DNA of 64,000 nucleotides from Cyclaneusma minus (lineage: Eukaryota > Ascomycota > Leotiomycetes > Marthamycetales > Marthamycetaceae): NCBI GenBank assembly GCA_037179335.1, contig JAKZHN010000053.1, positions 1-64,000 of the forward strand. Direction: 5' to 3'. The notes beneath the pieces are model-generated. The model was given only the letters and a program-made list of their open reading frames with translations. It was not told where the DNA came from and made no database searches. Positions 13,101 to 25,595 of the stretch are shown piece by piece. The position numbers and the translations under genes are program-made. Position 1 is the stretch's first letter. Each line of letters begins with the position of its first letter.

Positions 13101-16100
13101 GGTAAGCGTTGCATATTAAAACAGCTAAGCAAGGCTTTTAATATATAATATTTAGGCGTTGCTATTTGTATTAAAAAAATAACAATTATTTTTTATAATT
13201 AAAACATATATATAATGCATTTTTATTTATTAATTCATTTTTAATTATTATAATACAATAGCCGCTTTTATTTTAAAAGGCAATAATTTAGCAAAATAAT
13301 AATTATTTAATTTATTAGCTATAAATCCGGCAATAATTTTATTTGCAAAAATCCTATTAAAAGCTTTAAAATTTAATTTCGCTTAATTTCAAAAAAGCTT
13401 AATATTGGCAATAATGCCGGCGAAATTTTTGCATTAAATTAAGAAATTGCGTTTAATAAAGGCAATAATATATTTATTAATAATATTAATAAAAGCGTTA
13501 TTAGTTCTAATAATTAAAAATAGCCTAAAAGCCTTTTTAATTTAAATTAGAAATTATTTAATAGCTTTTTTTAATTAAATAGCCAACCTATTAATGCAAA
13601 TCAATTTAGGCAAGCTTAAAATTAAGGCATTTTAGCCGGAAATATAAATACATTATACAAAGGCGAAATTAATTAAGCTTTTGCTTTTTCTTTTAATTTA
13701 ATTTAAAATTAAGCAAATTTTAATTTTAATAATTTTATAATTATTTGATAAATTATTTAAAAATTTAAAGCTAAAAAAATTGTAAAATTACAAGCCAAGA
13801 TTGCAATTTTTATTTGCAAACGCAGCTTATTTGGTTTAAATTCCAATAATAAGCAATTAATTGCTAAAAGATCTTGCATGCTTAAAGATTCTTATATATT
13901 AAGAATTCTTATATATTATATATATTATATATTATATATATTATATATTATATATATTATATATATTATATATATAACTATTATAAATAATTTAATTGCC
14001 TATAAAGTTATTTTAATATATAGTCTTAATTTCTTTTTTTTAATATTTATTATATTTTAATTGCATTTAAAAATTGTATATATATTATATAATAATATTA
14101 TTAAAACAATTATAAATTAGAAAACAAATTATATATATATATATATATATATAGTAAATGCAAAATAATAGCTTATATTATATGCATTAAATTTATTTAT
14201 TATAAAATAGAGATTTTGCTTTTTTATATATAATATATGCTTAATATAGCCGGAATCATCAAATGCAAAAATAAATCCGATTATTAATTTAAAACCAAAC
14301 ATATATTTATTGCAAATAATTTAAAAAAGCATTATAATAATTATAATAATTTATAATATTTATATAGAATTTTAAAAGATAATATAGCAATTTAATATTA
14401 GCCCAATTATATACAAAAAAACCGGCTATTATTAAAATAAAGGGTAATAATGCAATTAAAATTAATGCCGGCTTTTTTTATATTTTAATTATAATTTTAA
14501 TAATTATAATTTATTTAATTGTATTTAAAAGAAAAATGCACAAGGCTTAAATATAAGGCTTACAAATATAAGTAGCCTGGCAATAAAATATATATTTTAA
14601 ATAATAATAGGTTTAATAGCCGTAAAGGAAAAAAAGGCCAATTATATAAAACTGGCTTTAATTATAGCTAAAATTATAATGGTTATAATTAAAATAAATA
14701 TAATTAAGGTTTTTTTATAAAAGCCGCAAATAAAATTCTTAATTTTATAAATTATGAATAAAAATATAATAATTAGATTTCTTTTTGGCTAATAATTATT
14801 TAATTTAATATTTTGTTATATAAATATATAATAATTAATTATTTAATTCCAATTAATATTTAGAATATAATTTAAATTTTCGTTTTTATTAATAATCAAT
14901 TAAATAGAAATTTCATATTATTAACATTTATAAAAAAAATAAAAAAAATAAATATATAGATATAATTTTTATTTTTTTATTTTTTTAATAAAAATAAAAT
15001 AAAATAAAAATAATATTATAATTTTTTTCTCAAATGTTTTATTAATAAAAATAATATATAAAACCAAAATATACAAATATATAGAATATTATATATTTAT
15101 ATATTTTAATTTTAAATATATTTTAATTTAAATAAATAAATAATAAATATTGCAATTAAGCTAAGGCCAGCTTTATTTATAGATACCAAATTAAATATAA
15201 AATTATTATTTAAAATAAGCTAAATAAATTAAAAAAGCTAAATATAATAAATTATATTTTAAATATAATAAATAGAGAGTTATTATATACGAAATACTGT
15301 ATATATAAAAGCTGGAAATATAATATTAAATTATATAAAATAATATTTAACAAAATAAATAAAAACCTATTTTTTATAAAAAAATTACCGCGAATTTAAA
15401 CAAAAACCCTATTATATATATATTAAATAAAATATTAAAACTTTGGCAAAATAAAATTAAATTTTAATATATTTTTAAAATTATAAATTACCAAGCATTA
15501 AAAATACCCATAAACAATATATAATAAAATTAAACTTTAAAAAAAAGCTATTTTAATAATATTTTTGATATAATAAAAATTAATATATTATTTGCATATT
15601 GTAATCAAAATCATATTATAAAAATAAATGCAAATTTATTTCACCAATTTATTTACAAATTATTTGAAAAACAGCTAATTATATTAAAAATATATTTTAG
15701 TAATATATTAATGAAAGGCTAAATTTGCAAATTAAAAAATCAATAAATTTTTTATATTATTTATACTTATATCTTAATTATAAAAAATTAAATAGTATTA
15801 TTATTAAAAATTGCTGCTTATTTTTCTAATCGATAAAATTTTAATTAAATAAAAATACCTAATTTTTTTATTAAATTAAATTTTGAAAATATGTCTTATA
15901 ATATATATATATAAACATTTTATATAAAATATAGCTATTTTAAATATTTAATAATATTATTTAAATTAATAAATACATTAGTTATATTTTGAATTTATAT
16001 AAATATAAGGTTTAAAAAACTTCTAAATATTATTATAATAATTTATTTTAATAATATTTAAATTCATTTAAAAAAGTTAGCAAATATACTAAATATATAA

Positions 16101-19100
16101 AAAATTTATTTAAAAAGCTATAAAAAATGTATTAAACCAAATGCAAATTTAAAATAAATAAAATTTTATTTTTAAATTTTATAATAATATATATATATAT
16201 ATATATATAGCTAAAAAATATTATTTAAAAATAGCCTATATTAATTATATATATATAATTGCAATTTTTTTTAAAATAAGCCAATTTTTATAAATAATTT
16301 ATTTTAAAATATAATAAAACTACGCTATTTATAATTAAATAATTTATTAATAATATAAATAATAAAAAACAAAATTATTTAAATAGCTTTTAAAAATATA
16401 AAAATCTTTTTAATATATTAAAAACGCATTTATAAATAAGCTAATATTGCAATATTTCGATTTTATAAAATATTTATAAAATATTTTGAAGTTTGCAATA
16501 TTGGAAATTTTAAAGCAATCTAAAGATTTAAATAATTTAATACAATATTATTAGCATTTAATAGCTTTTTAATTTTGCAAATTAATAAATGCAAAGCTAA
16601 TATATTAAATATATAATATTAAATTATTTTCAATTATAAAGAATTTTTAATATTAAAAGCAATATATTAAAAGCATACATTATAAAATTAAATAATTTTA
16701 AATTATAATAATTTATCATATTTTATAAATGCAGAAAACATAAATAAATATTAAATAAAATAAATTATAAAATTAGGATTTCATAATTTTAATATTAAAT
16801 ATATTATAAAAATTAAAATTTCTATTAATGTTTTATTTTATAAGTTATAAAAAACGCAATAAAAATGCTTAAGCAAAATTATTAAAAGGATTTTTGCTAA
16901 TATTATAGCAGAAATTTTGCTATTTATTTAATTATGCATTAAATATATAATTTTTACAGAATATATTTGCTTTTATAAATATAGTAATTATATTTTAATT
17001 AAAATTAATAAATTAATAAATTAATATTATATATTTTATAAATATTTTATAAATATTAAATTTTAAGCAAAAAAAATAGTTTATTTAAATTATAAAAATT
17101 TAAGAATCGAAATAATTAAAGCAAATTTTACAATTATTTTTAAAATTTAAAATAATAATAAATATATAACAAAAATATAAAGCTAATTTGCATTGTATAA
17201 AAATAAATAATATTAATTTAAAAAAATATATTAAAAAAAAGCAAATTATATATTTTTATAGCAAATATATTATATAAGAAACTTTATATATTTATTATAA
17301 TAGCAAATTAATACGCTATTTCAAAATATAATAAATTTTAATTTTAATTTATTACAAATATTATTAATTAAATATAAAAATCAAAATATAGAATTATATA
17401 TATATATTTGCTATATTTGCTATATTTGCTAGCGAAATAAAATTCGCTAATATATATATTTTTAATTAATAAATTATAAATATATTTATTATAAAATATA
17501 TGATATTATTTTAATAATAATAAATTATTATATTAAAATTGCGCAATTTATATATATAATTAAAAAAAATAATGTACAATTTTTAATATTTTTTTAAATA
17601 AAATTCTTCATTTTATTTTATTTTTAATATTATTTTATTTTATTGTAATTTTATATTTATTGATATATTATTAAAACAATTGCTATAAATTTTATATAAT
17701 ATATAAATATAACATTTTATTTTATTTTTAAATAAATAAGCAAATAAAGCAAATAAAGTAAATTTTAAAAGCTTATATATAATGCTGTTATAATAATGAA
17801 AAAAAAACAAATTAAGCAATTTAATTGGCTATAATAGAATTTATTTATAATAATACAAAGTATATATATATATATATATTATTTACAAATTAGTATTAAT
17901 GTTTTTATGCAATCTATAGAAATTAAAATGCCGAATATAAAAAAGCCGAAAAAAATATAATGCAATAAATATATATTATTGCAAAAATTGGGAAAATACT
18001 ATTAATAAATATATAAAATAATATATAAAAAACTATGAAATTATACATTTCAATAAAAAACATTGTTTTTTTTTTAAAAAAAATATGCATTTTAAAATTA
18101 AAAAATTAGCAATTGTTTCTTTTTTTTTATTAAAAAAATAAAAGCCTAAATTTATTATTTAAATTTTCCATTTAAATTTTAATTGGAAAAATTGCATAAT
18201 ATTTTTTATATTAGCTTTTTGAAATTTGCTAAAATATTTTAAAATAATATATATAAAATGTATTTTGCATTTTTGTTTAAATAATTAAAAATAGGAAATT
18301 GAATATATATATATATATATATTATATTGGAAACAATGGAATTAAATATGTATTGTTTTTCAATGCTTTAATAATTTTAAGCAGATTTATTAAATATATA
18401 TATATATAAAAATTAAAAACAAACTCGCAGATTTTGAAAAAGAAATATTAAAAAGCCAATTTTAATTTTATATTTAATTAGAAAATGCCTAATTATATGC
18501 AATAGCAAGGAAAAATAAAAATAAAAATATTTAAATTATAAAAATAGATTTTTTTTTCATATTTAAATTGAATTTATTTAAATTATATTTTATAAAAAGT
18601 CAAATTAAAAAATTAAATAAAATATTTGATTTATTTAAACATTATAAAATATATATAAAAAAAAAAAGTTTAATTAGCAGAATTAAAAAACTTGCAATAT
18701 TTCTAAATAAAGCCAGCTATTCATTTCAATTTATATATATTAAATTCATAATCTTTATATTTTATATTATATTATTAAAAAAAAATAAAAAATATATTAT
18801 TAAAAAATTATTACAAAAATTATTTATTTATATTTTAATTAAATATGCGCCCAAAAAAATTGCTATATGCATTAAAATATTAATTGCTATATGCATTAAA
18901 ATATAAATTGCGAAAATAATTTTGATTAAAATTATTATATAGCAATAATAATAAAATATAAAAGCATTATAAATTGCATTAAATAAAGAAATTCAAATAA
19001 TAGAAATTTGCAAAATAATGAATTCATTGGTAAAAGAAAATTTTAAAAAAAATATACATTTATTACGCAATTAAAAAATTTATAATTATTATAATATTAA

Positions 19101-19470
19101 TTATATTTAAAATTATTTGCAATTTAATTATAAATATTAAAAATATTGCAAAAATCTTTTTTTTTGCATATATTAAATATAAATACAAATTTAAAATGCA
19201 AAAAAAAACTTGATAAAAATGCAATTTAAATTTTATAGCGAAATTGCAAATTTAGCATTATTATTATTATTATAAAGAAATTTTTTATTGCATAGAATTT
19301 AAAATAAGCTATTGGCAAAATTTTGTATTTTGCAATTAAAATTATTAAAGGATATAATATTTTTTTAAAAAAAGAAAAAGAAAAAAAATATTAAAAAAGC
19401 GTATATTAAAAAATCTGTAAAAAAAACCCATAATAAAAATAGGAAAATCTATTTTATATAAATAAAATTT
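7403..19470. other. AT-rich stretch without recognisable genes
   Basis: I see no protein family signal here. It contains runs of (AT)n (for example 10108-10144, 13909-13974, 14131-14152), a small GC-bearing patch at about 7547-7640, and the GC island at 13032-13110. Short open frames (7545-7787 minus; 13878-14060 and 18568-18906 plus) are compositional and low in complexity. Decayed transposons are the likely source but cannot be classified by eye. Confidence 0.75.
13032..13130. repeat. GC island, possible solo LTR end
   Basis: An abrupt TGTCACACGGGGTCGAGAAG segment followed by GGGCGCCC and TATGGGC sits alone in AT-rich DNA. A TGTCAC start is common for LTRs, but I find no second copy in the window, no matching end and no coding relic beside it, so the LTR reading is weak. 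Confidence 0.3.
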
Positions 19471-19540
19471 TTAATAAAATTTAATAAAATTTAATAAAAT
19501 TTAATAAAATTTAATAAAATTTAATAAAATTTAATAAAAT
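19471..19540. repeat. 10-bp tandem repeat (TTAATAAAAT)n
   Basis: About seven near-perfect TTAATAAAAT units in a row: a minisatellite of pure A/T in the relic block. Confidence 0.93.
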
Positions 19541-19964
19541 TGCTATAAAAAATAATTAAAAAATAATTGCTAAAAAAATTAAAGAAAAAGAAAAATTAAA
19601 AATACAAATAAAAATTAATATACTATTATTGCAAAAAATATATAATACGCGTATCAAAAAAGGGCAAAAAATTAAAAAAAAAATTGACAGAAAAATCTAT
19701 AATCCGGGAGCGGGGATATTAATAATTCTAATTTAATCTGCCTATTTAAATATTTAGCGAAGCGGGGGGGTGGGGCGCAATGGTGTAGGCACCGTATAAA
19801 ATTTGGCGAAACGGTGCAAAACTATTTTATTTAAACGGCAGCAAATACACTATTTTTAAAATTCTGAATTTATTGTAATTGCCAAAATTATTAATATTTT
19901 TGCTGTAGTTATGATTTTATAATTCCAAATTTTAAAATTTTAAATTTATCCAATTTTAGCTTTA

Positions 19965-20680
19965 GCCTTTTAGCTTCAGCCTTCTAGCTCCAGCCTCCTA
20001 GCTCCAGCTCCAGCCTTAACTCCAGCTCCAGCTCCAGCTTTAGCTTCAGCCTTTAGCCTCCAACTCCAATATTACTACTACCACTATCCACCAGCTTTAG
20101 CTTTAGCTTTAGCTCCAATTTTAGCGCAAGGCAGCGCATATATATTAAGGCCCAAAAAAGGCAGCCTGGTATGCGCTATATTAATGGCTAATCCTATTAA
20201 AAAAGCGAGGGTAAAAACTTGGCTGCAGTATAAATTAGCTATATAAATAAAGAAAAAAAAGCAGACAAAAAATTAAAGCTTAGCTAAAAAGCGCAATTGC
20301 TAAAGCTTTTATTTGGAATTGAAATTAAAGCTGCTGTGCTGGAGCCGAAGCCGGAGCTAGAGACTAAATATTGAAGACTGGGGTTAAAGCTATTGCGCTA
20401 AAGCTGAAATCGATGAATAGTAATAATAATAATAAAGCTAAAGCTGGAGCTGCTGCGCAAAAGCTGGAGCTTGAGCTTTAAAGCTGAAGCTGAAGCTGGA
20501 GCTGGAGCTTTATAGTATGCGCAAAAGCTGAAGCTTAAGCCTTGAAATTTAAGCTTAAGCCTTAAAGCTGGAGCTAAAACCGGAGCTAGAGCCGGAGCTT
20601 TATAGCATGCGCAAAACCTAGAGCTGGCGGAGCTGAAGCCAAAACTAGAGCCGAAGCTAAAGCTAAAGCTGGAACGGTAA
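19965..20680. repeat. Degenerate hexanucleotide arrays, right edge of the AT block
   Basis: 19965-20130 is built of AGCTCC/AGCTTT/AGCTTC hexamers on the + strand. About 20310-20680 is built of the complementary sense (GGAGCT, GAAGCT, AAAGCT), so the two arrays face each other around a core at about 20130-20310. Landmarks of the left-edge copy recur (GCGCAT, TATTAAGG, GGCAGCCT, ATGCGCTATAT), and TATAGTATGCGCAAAAGC / TATAGCATGCGCAAAACC appear in the inverted half. Confidence 0.8.
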
Positions 20681-20699
20681 GAAATTATGAAAACGGTTA

Positions 20700-21868
20700 A
20701 TAACCAAATAAACCAGTGCGAATTATATAATGGGAATTTACAATTCCTGTAGTTTCGTACTATTTCTCAAGTTTTTTACCATTTTTAAGGTTATTCACCG
20801 TCTATATACCGTTGCTCCACACCCCCCCTTCCGCTAAGGTATCCTTGAACCATCTCCTACCCGACGAGCAGGGGGAATCGAGCGAAATCGTGATCAAGGG
20901 AGTTCCCTGGCAGCTCCGAGGGACTGCAAGGAAACGGATGTCAAGATGCCCCGAGGAAGCCGTAGTCCGAGTCTTCCGGGCGTCCGAGAATTCCTTCTCA
21001 GGGGGAGGCATCCTTGGTATTTGTTGCGTTGGTTCGACTCTTGATTGAGGCTCTTCCTCTCCTCCTCTGCCAAACCGAAGAAAAGAATACCTTACCAGTG
21101 CACATATCTTGAGTAGGCTGTACTTGGCTTCCGTTTACTCTATGTGTCCCCTACCAGCGGGACACACGAGACAACGACTATCCTGCTCTGATCCGCATGC
21201 AGACATTTCACAGCGTGATGTAAGGCAGGGGTGAAGTAGTCGACGATGACCAATCATGTCTTCTTGCCTGTGTCTTCAGAAGGCCCGGAGGTTTTGTTGA
21301 GAAGAACTTTGCGGGAACGGTTGAAAAAGAAAGGAACGACCTCGGGGAAATCGTGCTCCCTGATCCTGCGTGATGCGAACGTGGTAAAATGAAATAAGAA
21401 TTGAGGTACTTACCTACGGGGGTAGTAGGGAGCCTAGCAGTCAGGGTCGTCGGGTCGCGAGTTGGTGCGCGACAACTCCCGCGGGACTTTACCCGGACCA
21501 GAAAAGGGGCAAGGAAAGGAAGTACTTGCTGGAAGTCTCAAAGTGACAATGGCGGCTCCGTGTCCGAGAAACCAGCAGCTCCGAAGCAGGCACAACCTGC
21601 GCGGGAAGTAGTCGTCGTCTCGTCGACGAGCAAGAGCAAGTCACGATGACCCTCTCTTTCCCTGCCAGGAGAAGAAAGAGTGCCTTATCTAGTCAGTAGA
21701 CACCTCACCTTCAAAACTTCACGGCCTTTGATGTTAGGTACCTCATATCGCCAAACATCGTTCGTTATCCCAAATGAAGCCAGTCGTTTCCACCAGGGGC
21801 AAATCATCACTTGACAATACTTCAGCTACCCAGCATCTCATAACAAGACATCACCCATACCTCCACAA
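20700..21868. other. Transition zone, no convincing gene
   Basis: Composition changes here from AT-rich to balanced. Short frames exist (20812-21048 and 21401-21649 on +). The second ends in a Ser/Lys/Ala-rich tail that looks protein-like, but no start context, splice partner or family can be supported. These may be remains of a gene truncated at the block edge. The last ~150 bp are the upstream region of the next gene. Confidence 0.5.
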
Positions 21869-23557
21869 ATGCCACTGGGTGCAACCATAGACTTACAGAG
21901 GCTCCAAGACATCGCCCGTTCTGCATCAATCATGTCGTCCGACGCAACCAGAGACTCGTCCATGATGCCACCGCCGCGCCGGACACCGCAGCGAATATCT
22001 TTCTCAGATCTACTATTTTCAGAAGAAGACATGGAGTCTCCAGACGAGACTCAAGATGAGCTTCCAGCCCACTCGACATCTCATGATGGGTTTCCAGAAC
22101 TTCCAACATCTTCTAGAACGAAGCTTCCAGAGCAACCCACAACGTTTTTCAACGATGGGCTTTCACAGCTCCCACAAGGCCCTCTGCGGCTCCAAGCAAT
22201 CCCAAAGGCCCGAGCACCTCGAGAGAGACCCAAAGTAGAAAAGAATCCAGCAAATCCACACGCTCCAAGAATACCATCGCCCCTCTCTCGCTCTTCATCT
22301 CCGTTCCAGGACGCCCAGGACCCGGAAGCTGATGGACATTCAGATAGTGACGTTGAGATGACCTCCGGCCTACCAGAGGAATCAGGGGGGCAAGAAGAAG
22401 CATCGCAATCTGCGTGTTCATCGCAGTATGGCGGCTCCTCAGTTCTGCCAGAGGCACCAGACAGCCAAGAACAATCGAGGGCAACGTCGCCAACCTCGTC
22501 GCAGAATTCCAAGTCGTCTCCGGAAACAGCAGAGGCGCCGGAAGCCCGAATATCAGCATCGGCACCTCTGTCACAAGACAACGAAGATATAGAGTCACCC
22601 GCAGATTCAGACGACCTCCCTTTGCTCCAAACGCGACGGGGCTTGACTCACCCAGGTCTTCCGGGACGGACAGCCATTCCCCACGGGTCACCCCCCCAAC
22701 AGGAAAGACAAGCCGCCCCAGAGCCCTCATCTTCACCACCAGGGGGGAAGGGCAAACAGCCCGCATGCCTTCATAACGGACTCAGCCACCGCGAGCTGCG
22801 CCTCCTCGCTCGACAAGTCTTACCGCTCATTGGCAGCCAGAAGGTCTTGATCAGGCATTTAGAGAAATTGGAGTGGGATGACATGGAGGAGTCCGTGATC
22901 GAAAAGCTGGCGCAGCTGTGCTTCGAACCCGGTTATAAAAAGGAGGTCCCGATGGCGACAGTATTGACATTGGGACTATGGATTCGGCCAGAAGATGAAG
23001 ATGAGAATGGAGAGCCCATGATGCCAGCGCTGTCGGAAAAACTGTATAACACGATGGGGGACATGGTGAACACGGCGGAGGATGATATAGAGAGAGAAAT
23101 GGATGAGAGAGAGCTTAAAGAGACGTTGGAAAGGGCCGAGGATGTGAAGGAAGAGATGTTGGAGCGGAAGCGAAGAAGGCTAGAGACGGACGCGCAGGAG
23201 CTTAGAGATATGTTGAGACAGAATAAGGAGAGTGAGAGGGACGAGAAGCAGCTTCAAGAAGAGTTGAGAAAGAGACAGGAAGATTTGAGAAAGAAAGAGG
23301 AAGAGTTGAAGGCCTTGGAGCGGAAATTGACCGAGGCGCTGATAGAGAATAATGAGAGGATGGTGAAAGAACAGCGGGAGAGGGAGGAGAGAGAGTCTGA
23401 GGAGAGGAAAAAGGGGAAGTCCGAGGAGAGGGAGGAGGGAAAGTCCAAGGAGAGGGAGGAGGGGGAGTGGGAGGGGTCTCAGGATAGCGAGAAGAAGGCA
23501 CCAAAGGGGTTGCTGAAGCTCGTCGCGAACAGAAAAGGTGAATACAGCGATGAATAG
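21869..23557 (+). CDS. Hypothetical protein, disordered N-terminus and long C-terminal coiled coil
   Basis: A single open frame of 562 codons with no intron; the ATG follows CTCCACAA. I do not recognise the family. Residues about 1-290 are rich in Ser, Pro, Glu and Gln and should be disordered. About 295-405 is the only region that looks folded (HRELRLLARQVLPLIG, then WDDMEESVIEKLAQLCFEPG). About 405-510 is Glu/Lys/Arg-rich with heptad-like spacing, a long coiled coil. The tail carries near-identical EERKKGKSEEREEGKSKEREEG units. The charged helical tail and lack of a signal peptide suggest a nuclear or scaffold protein, which is inference only. It is the first gene beside the AT-rich block, a typical place for lineage-specific genes. 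Several antisense frames overlap it and are shadows of its biased composition. Confidence 0.72.
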   Translation: MPLGATIDLQRLQDIARSASIMSSDATRDSSMMPPPRRTPQRISFSDLLFSEEDMESPDETQDELPAHSTSHDGFPELPTSSRTKLPEQPTTFFNDGLSQLPQGPLRLQAIPKARAPRERPKVEKNPANPHAPRIPSPLSRSSSPFQDAQDPEADGHSDSDVEMTSGLPEESGGQEEASQSACSSQYGGSSVLPEAPDSQEQSRATSPTSSQNSKSSPETAEAPEARISASAPLSQDNEDIESPADSDDLPLLQTRRGLTHPGLPGRTAIPHGSPPQQERQAAPEPSSSPPGGKGKQPACLHNGLSHRELRLLARQVLPLIGSQKVLIRHLEKLEWDDMEESVIEKLAQLCFEPGYKKEVPMATVLTLGLWIRPEDEDENGEPMMPALSEKLYNTMGDMVNTAEDDIEREMDERELKETLERAEDVKEEMLERKRRRLETDAQELRDMLRQNKESERDEKQLQEELRKRQEDLRKKEEELKALERKLTEALIENNERMVKEQREREERESEERKKGKSEEREEGKSKEREEGEWEGSQDSEKKAPKGLLKLVANRKGEYSDE

Positions 23558-25595
23558 CATGCAATCCGAGCAATCGGGAGCAACAGCGAGTACATAGCGA
23601 GAGGATACGAATAGGAATCCACATATTCATTGCGAAGCAGAGCAGGGAAGCAATGGCTGACTCGATCGCATCCAGGCTTCTGGGCTAAAGAAAGGCTGTT
23701 TGTAGGGGCACCATAACGATAACAGTCTGGCGACGCCATTTTGAAGGGATACCACTGGCTGGCTAGTCGACCACGTGCGGCTCAGGAAGAAGGTTGAGGC
23801 TGATAGCCCACTCTTCTTGCCGGGAACATACGTACAGTGGGTGGAAAAAAGTCTGAATACGGCCTACAGTCTCAGCTGGATTGCGAATATTCTAAATAAC
23901 CAGGAATATTCCCAGTAATTAGGAATATTCCCAATGCTTTGGAATATTCCAAGTTATTAGGGATATTCCTGATTATTTGGGATATTTACAGCTAAGTACT
24001 CCTCAGCGAATAAGTGAGGCGATTGAGGCGAAGACGAGGTGGATGGCAGCGGCAGGGCCAACGGCAACTCGCTGCGAGCTGTACATGTAGACAGATTTCC
24101 AAGTACTGAAACTCCAAGTAATTGAAAAGTATTCGAATAATCGGGAATAGTTCTAGTAATTGAGAACACACTCCGGTCGTAGCTGGGCGCACAAGTCAAT
24201 GTCACCACAAGGGTGCATGTGGTCGCTGGACAGGACTTTTTCGGACTTTTCTCAACCCCCATGATTGAAGCCACCCACAAATAAATTCGTAGTCCGGCTA
24301 GCTGCTTGGGGGCAAGACGACATCCTCGTTTGGCGGTCGCGTGCCAATAGTGCAGAGCCCCTGGCCACATATAAATCTTATTGCGACGACGATGATCCCT
24401 TCATCGCAGGCAAAACGAGGCGCGACTGGAGGACGGGGCAGATCGCGATGGCAGAGTCAGGAAGCTTTGTACTTGTACACGACGCATTATTGAGGAGTCA
24501 GGACTGGTCCTAATCGCGAGCATGTGAAACTCGATGCGATGCCATGATCGACAGTTGAATATACAGTGCGGACACGGGCGTGGCGATGGCCCAGCCCCAG
24601 GAATAAGAGGGTGGACGGCGAGGGTGGATGGCGATGACAACGAGGCGATCATGCGGACAGCACATATTTTCGGGGGCCTGCTTTCGGCCAGGTGACAGCG
24701 ATGGCCTGATGCTGCGCCCCGCGATGGAAGACGCTTGAATGCCATTTCAGACGCCAAACTTACACAGCGGATGAATGAAACTCTGGCTCGAATGCGCAGC
24801 CTCGGCTGATGCTGAATCATTGAAGAATCGACCTCTCGACTTTATATCCCAAGTGCTATGTGCATCATTATCAACGCTGTGGATCCGGACAATATTATTG
24901 TGCAGGCGGCTGAACGCAGCTAGGCAACTTCGAGTAGCGAATCCAACAGAGAAAGTACGTTGCATGCCGCCGCAGTCTGGAGCACAGCAAACGGCATTGA
25001 TGGGCAATGTTTCACATACAGCAAGCCGTGCTACCGCGTCCATGAAAAGATTGGTGCGCTATGCAGCTTGCCCCTAAAGCAGAGGGCGGCCAGTGAGACA
25101 GGCGGCGAGGGCATATCAGTGCCTCTGTTGAGCGCGGAAAAGGGGTCGAACTCTTTCACTCTGGATTTGGAACATGCACCTGGCGCGATGTCTGCACGGC
25201 ACTTCTGGTGGTGGTGTTGGGCCTGGAATTAGGGGTTTCTGACTCTGGCTGCACCAATCAGAGCTCACGGGGCCCTTTCCAATTTCCTTAAGCGTCTAGC
25301 GAACACATGCTTGGCGCGCCGGCCTATCAAGCCGTGTAGTGGGCCGGCAGCACAAGCTAGAGCAGAGGACCCTGGTTCACTAAAATTACAGACACCGCGG
25401 CCGACTACTTCTTCTACCACAGCCTGCGCTCCAGATTTCTCTTCATTCTCCTCCACGACTCCCATCCACGCGCAGTACAACAGTCTTCCAAGCTCCCTCC
25501 GTGCCCCATCGTCTGTCAAGCTCATCAACGCGTGCTCCCCTGACTTTTACTACTCTACAACACAACAAATTCCACGCTTCCCTTGTTTCGCGACA
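23558..25595. other. Intergenic region, no gene seen
   Basis: About 2 kb separates the coiled-coil gene from the PH-domain gene. It holds the degenerate GGAATATTCC array (listed separately) and one TACATGTA palindrome at 24082. Frames in 24265-25240 overlap one another on both strands and show no family signal. The last ~150 bp are C/T-rich with CTCATCAACG and ACAACACAACAAATTCC, a usual fungal 5' leader. Confidence 0.6.
23885..24172. repeat. Degenerate ~20 bp array around the palindrome GGAATATTCC
   Basis: Units such as GGAATATTCCCAGTAATTA follow one another in 23885-23990, with versions GGAATATTCCAAGTTATTA and GGGATATTCCTGATTATTT. After about 105 bp of unrelated sequence they resume at 24097-24172 (TTCCAAGTACTGAAAC, TCCAAGTAATTGAAAAG). 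The core reads the same on both strands. Related arrays lie at 55915-56405 and 61780-61895. Confidence 0.8.

Larger units (their letters stand above)
1..20700. other. AT-rich, RIP-type gene-free block
   Basis: Almost continuous A/T sequence with stop codons in every frame and only short AT-coded frames (for example 3794-4075, 13878-14060, 18568-18906). Their translations are strings of I, K, N, F, L and Y, as expected of chance open frames in AT DNA. The few GC-bearing islands (1180-1460, 1670-1835, 7227-7400, 13032-13110, 19700-19830, 19950-20690) are repeat ends or satellites. The transition to normal composition is sharp, near 20.7-20.8 kb. RIP is a known Pezizomycotina process that mutates repeats by C-to-T; the retroelement inside the block shows exactly those changes. 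Apart from the items listed separately I recognise nothing in it, although other decayed transposons are likely. Confidence 0.9.

Noticed and set aside
18568..18906. 112-codon plus frame in the AT-rich block
   Set aside because: Almost only I, K, L, F, Y and N; TTG start and no family signal; explained by base composition.
22149..22766. 205-codon antisense frame in the coiled-coil gene
   Set aside because: Shadow of the biased codons on the other strand; the sense frame is longer and protein-like.
23885..24172. Regular short repeats suggesting a CRISPR array
   Set aside because: Units are degenerate and contiguous at ~20 bp with no unique spacers, and this is a eukaryotic nuclear genome.
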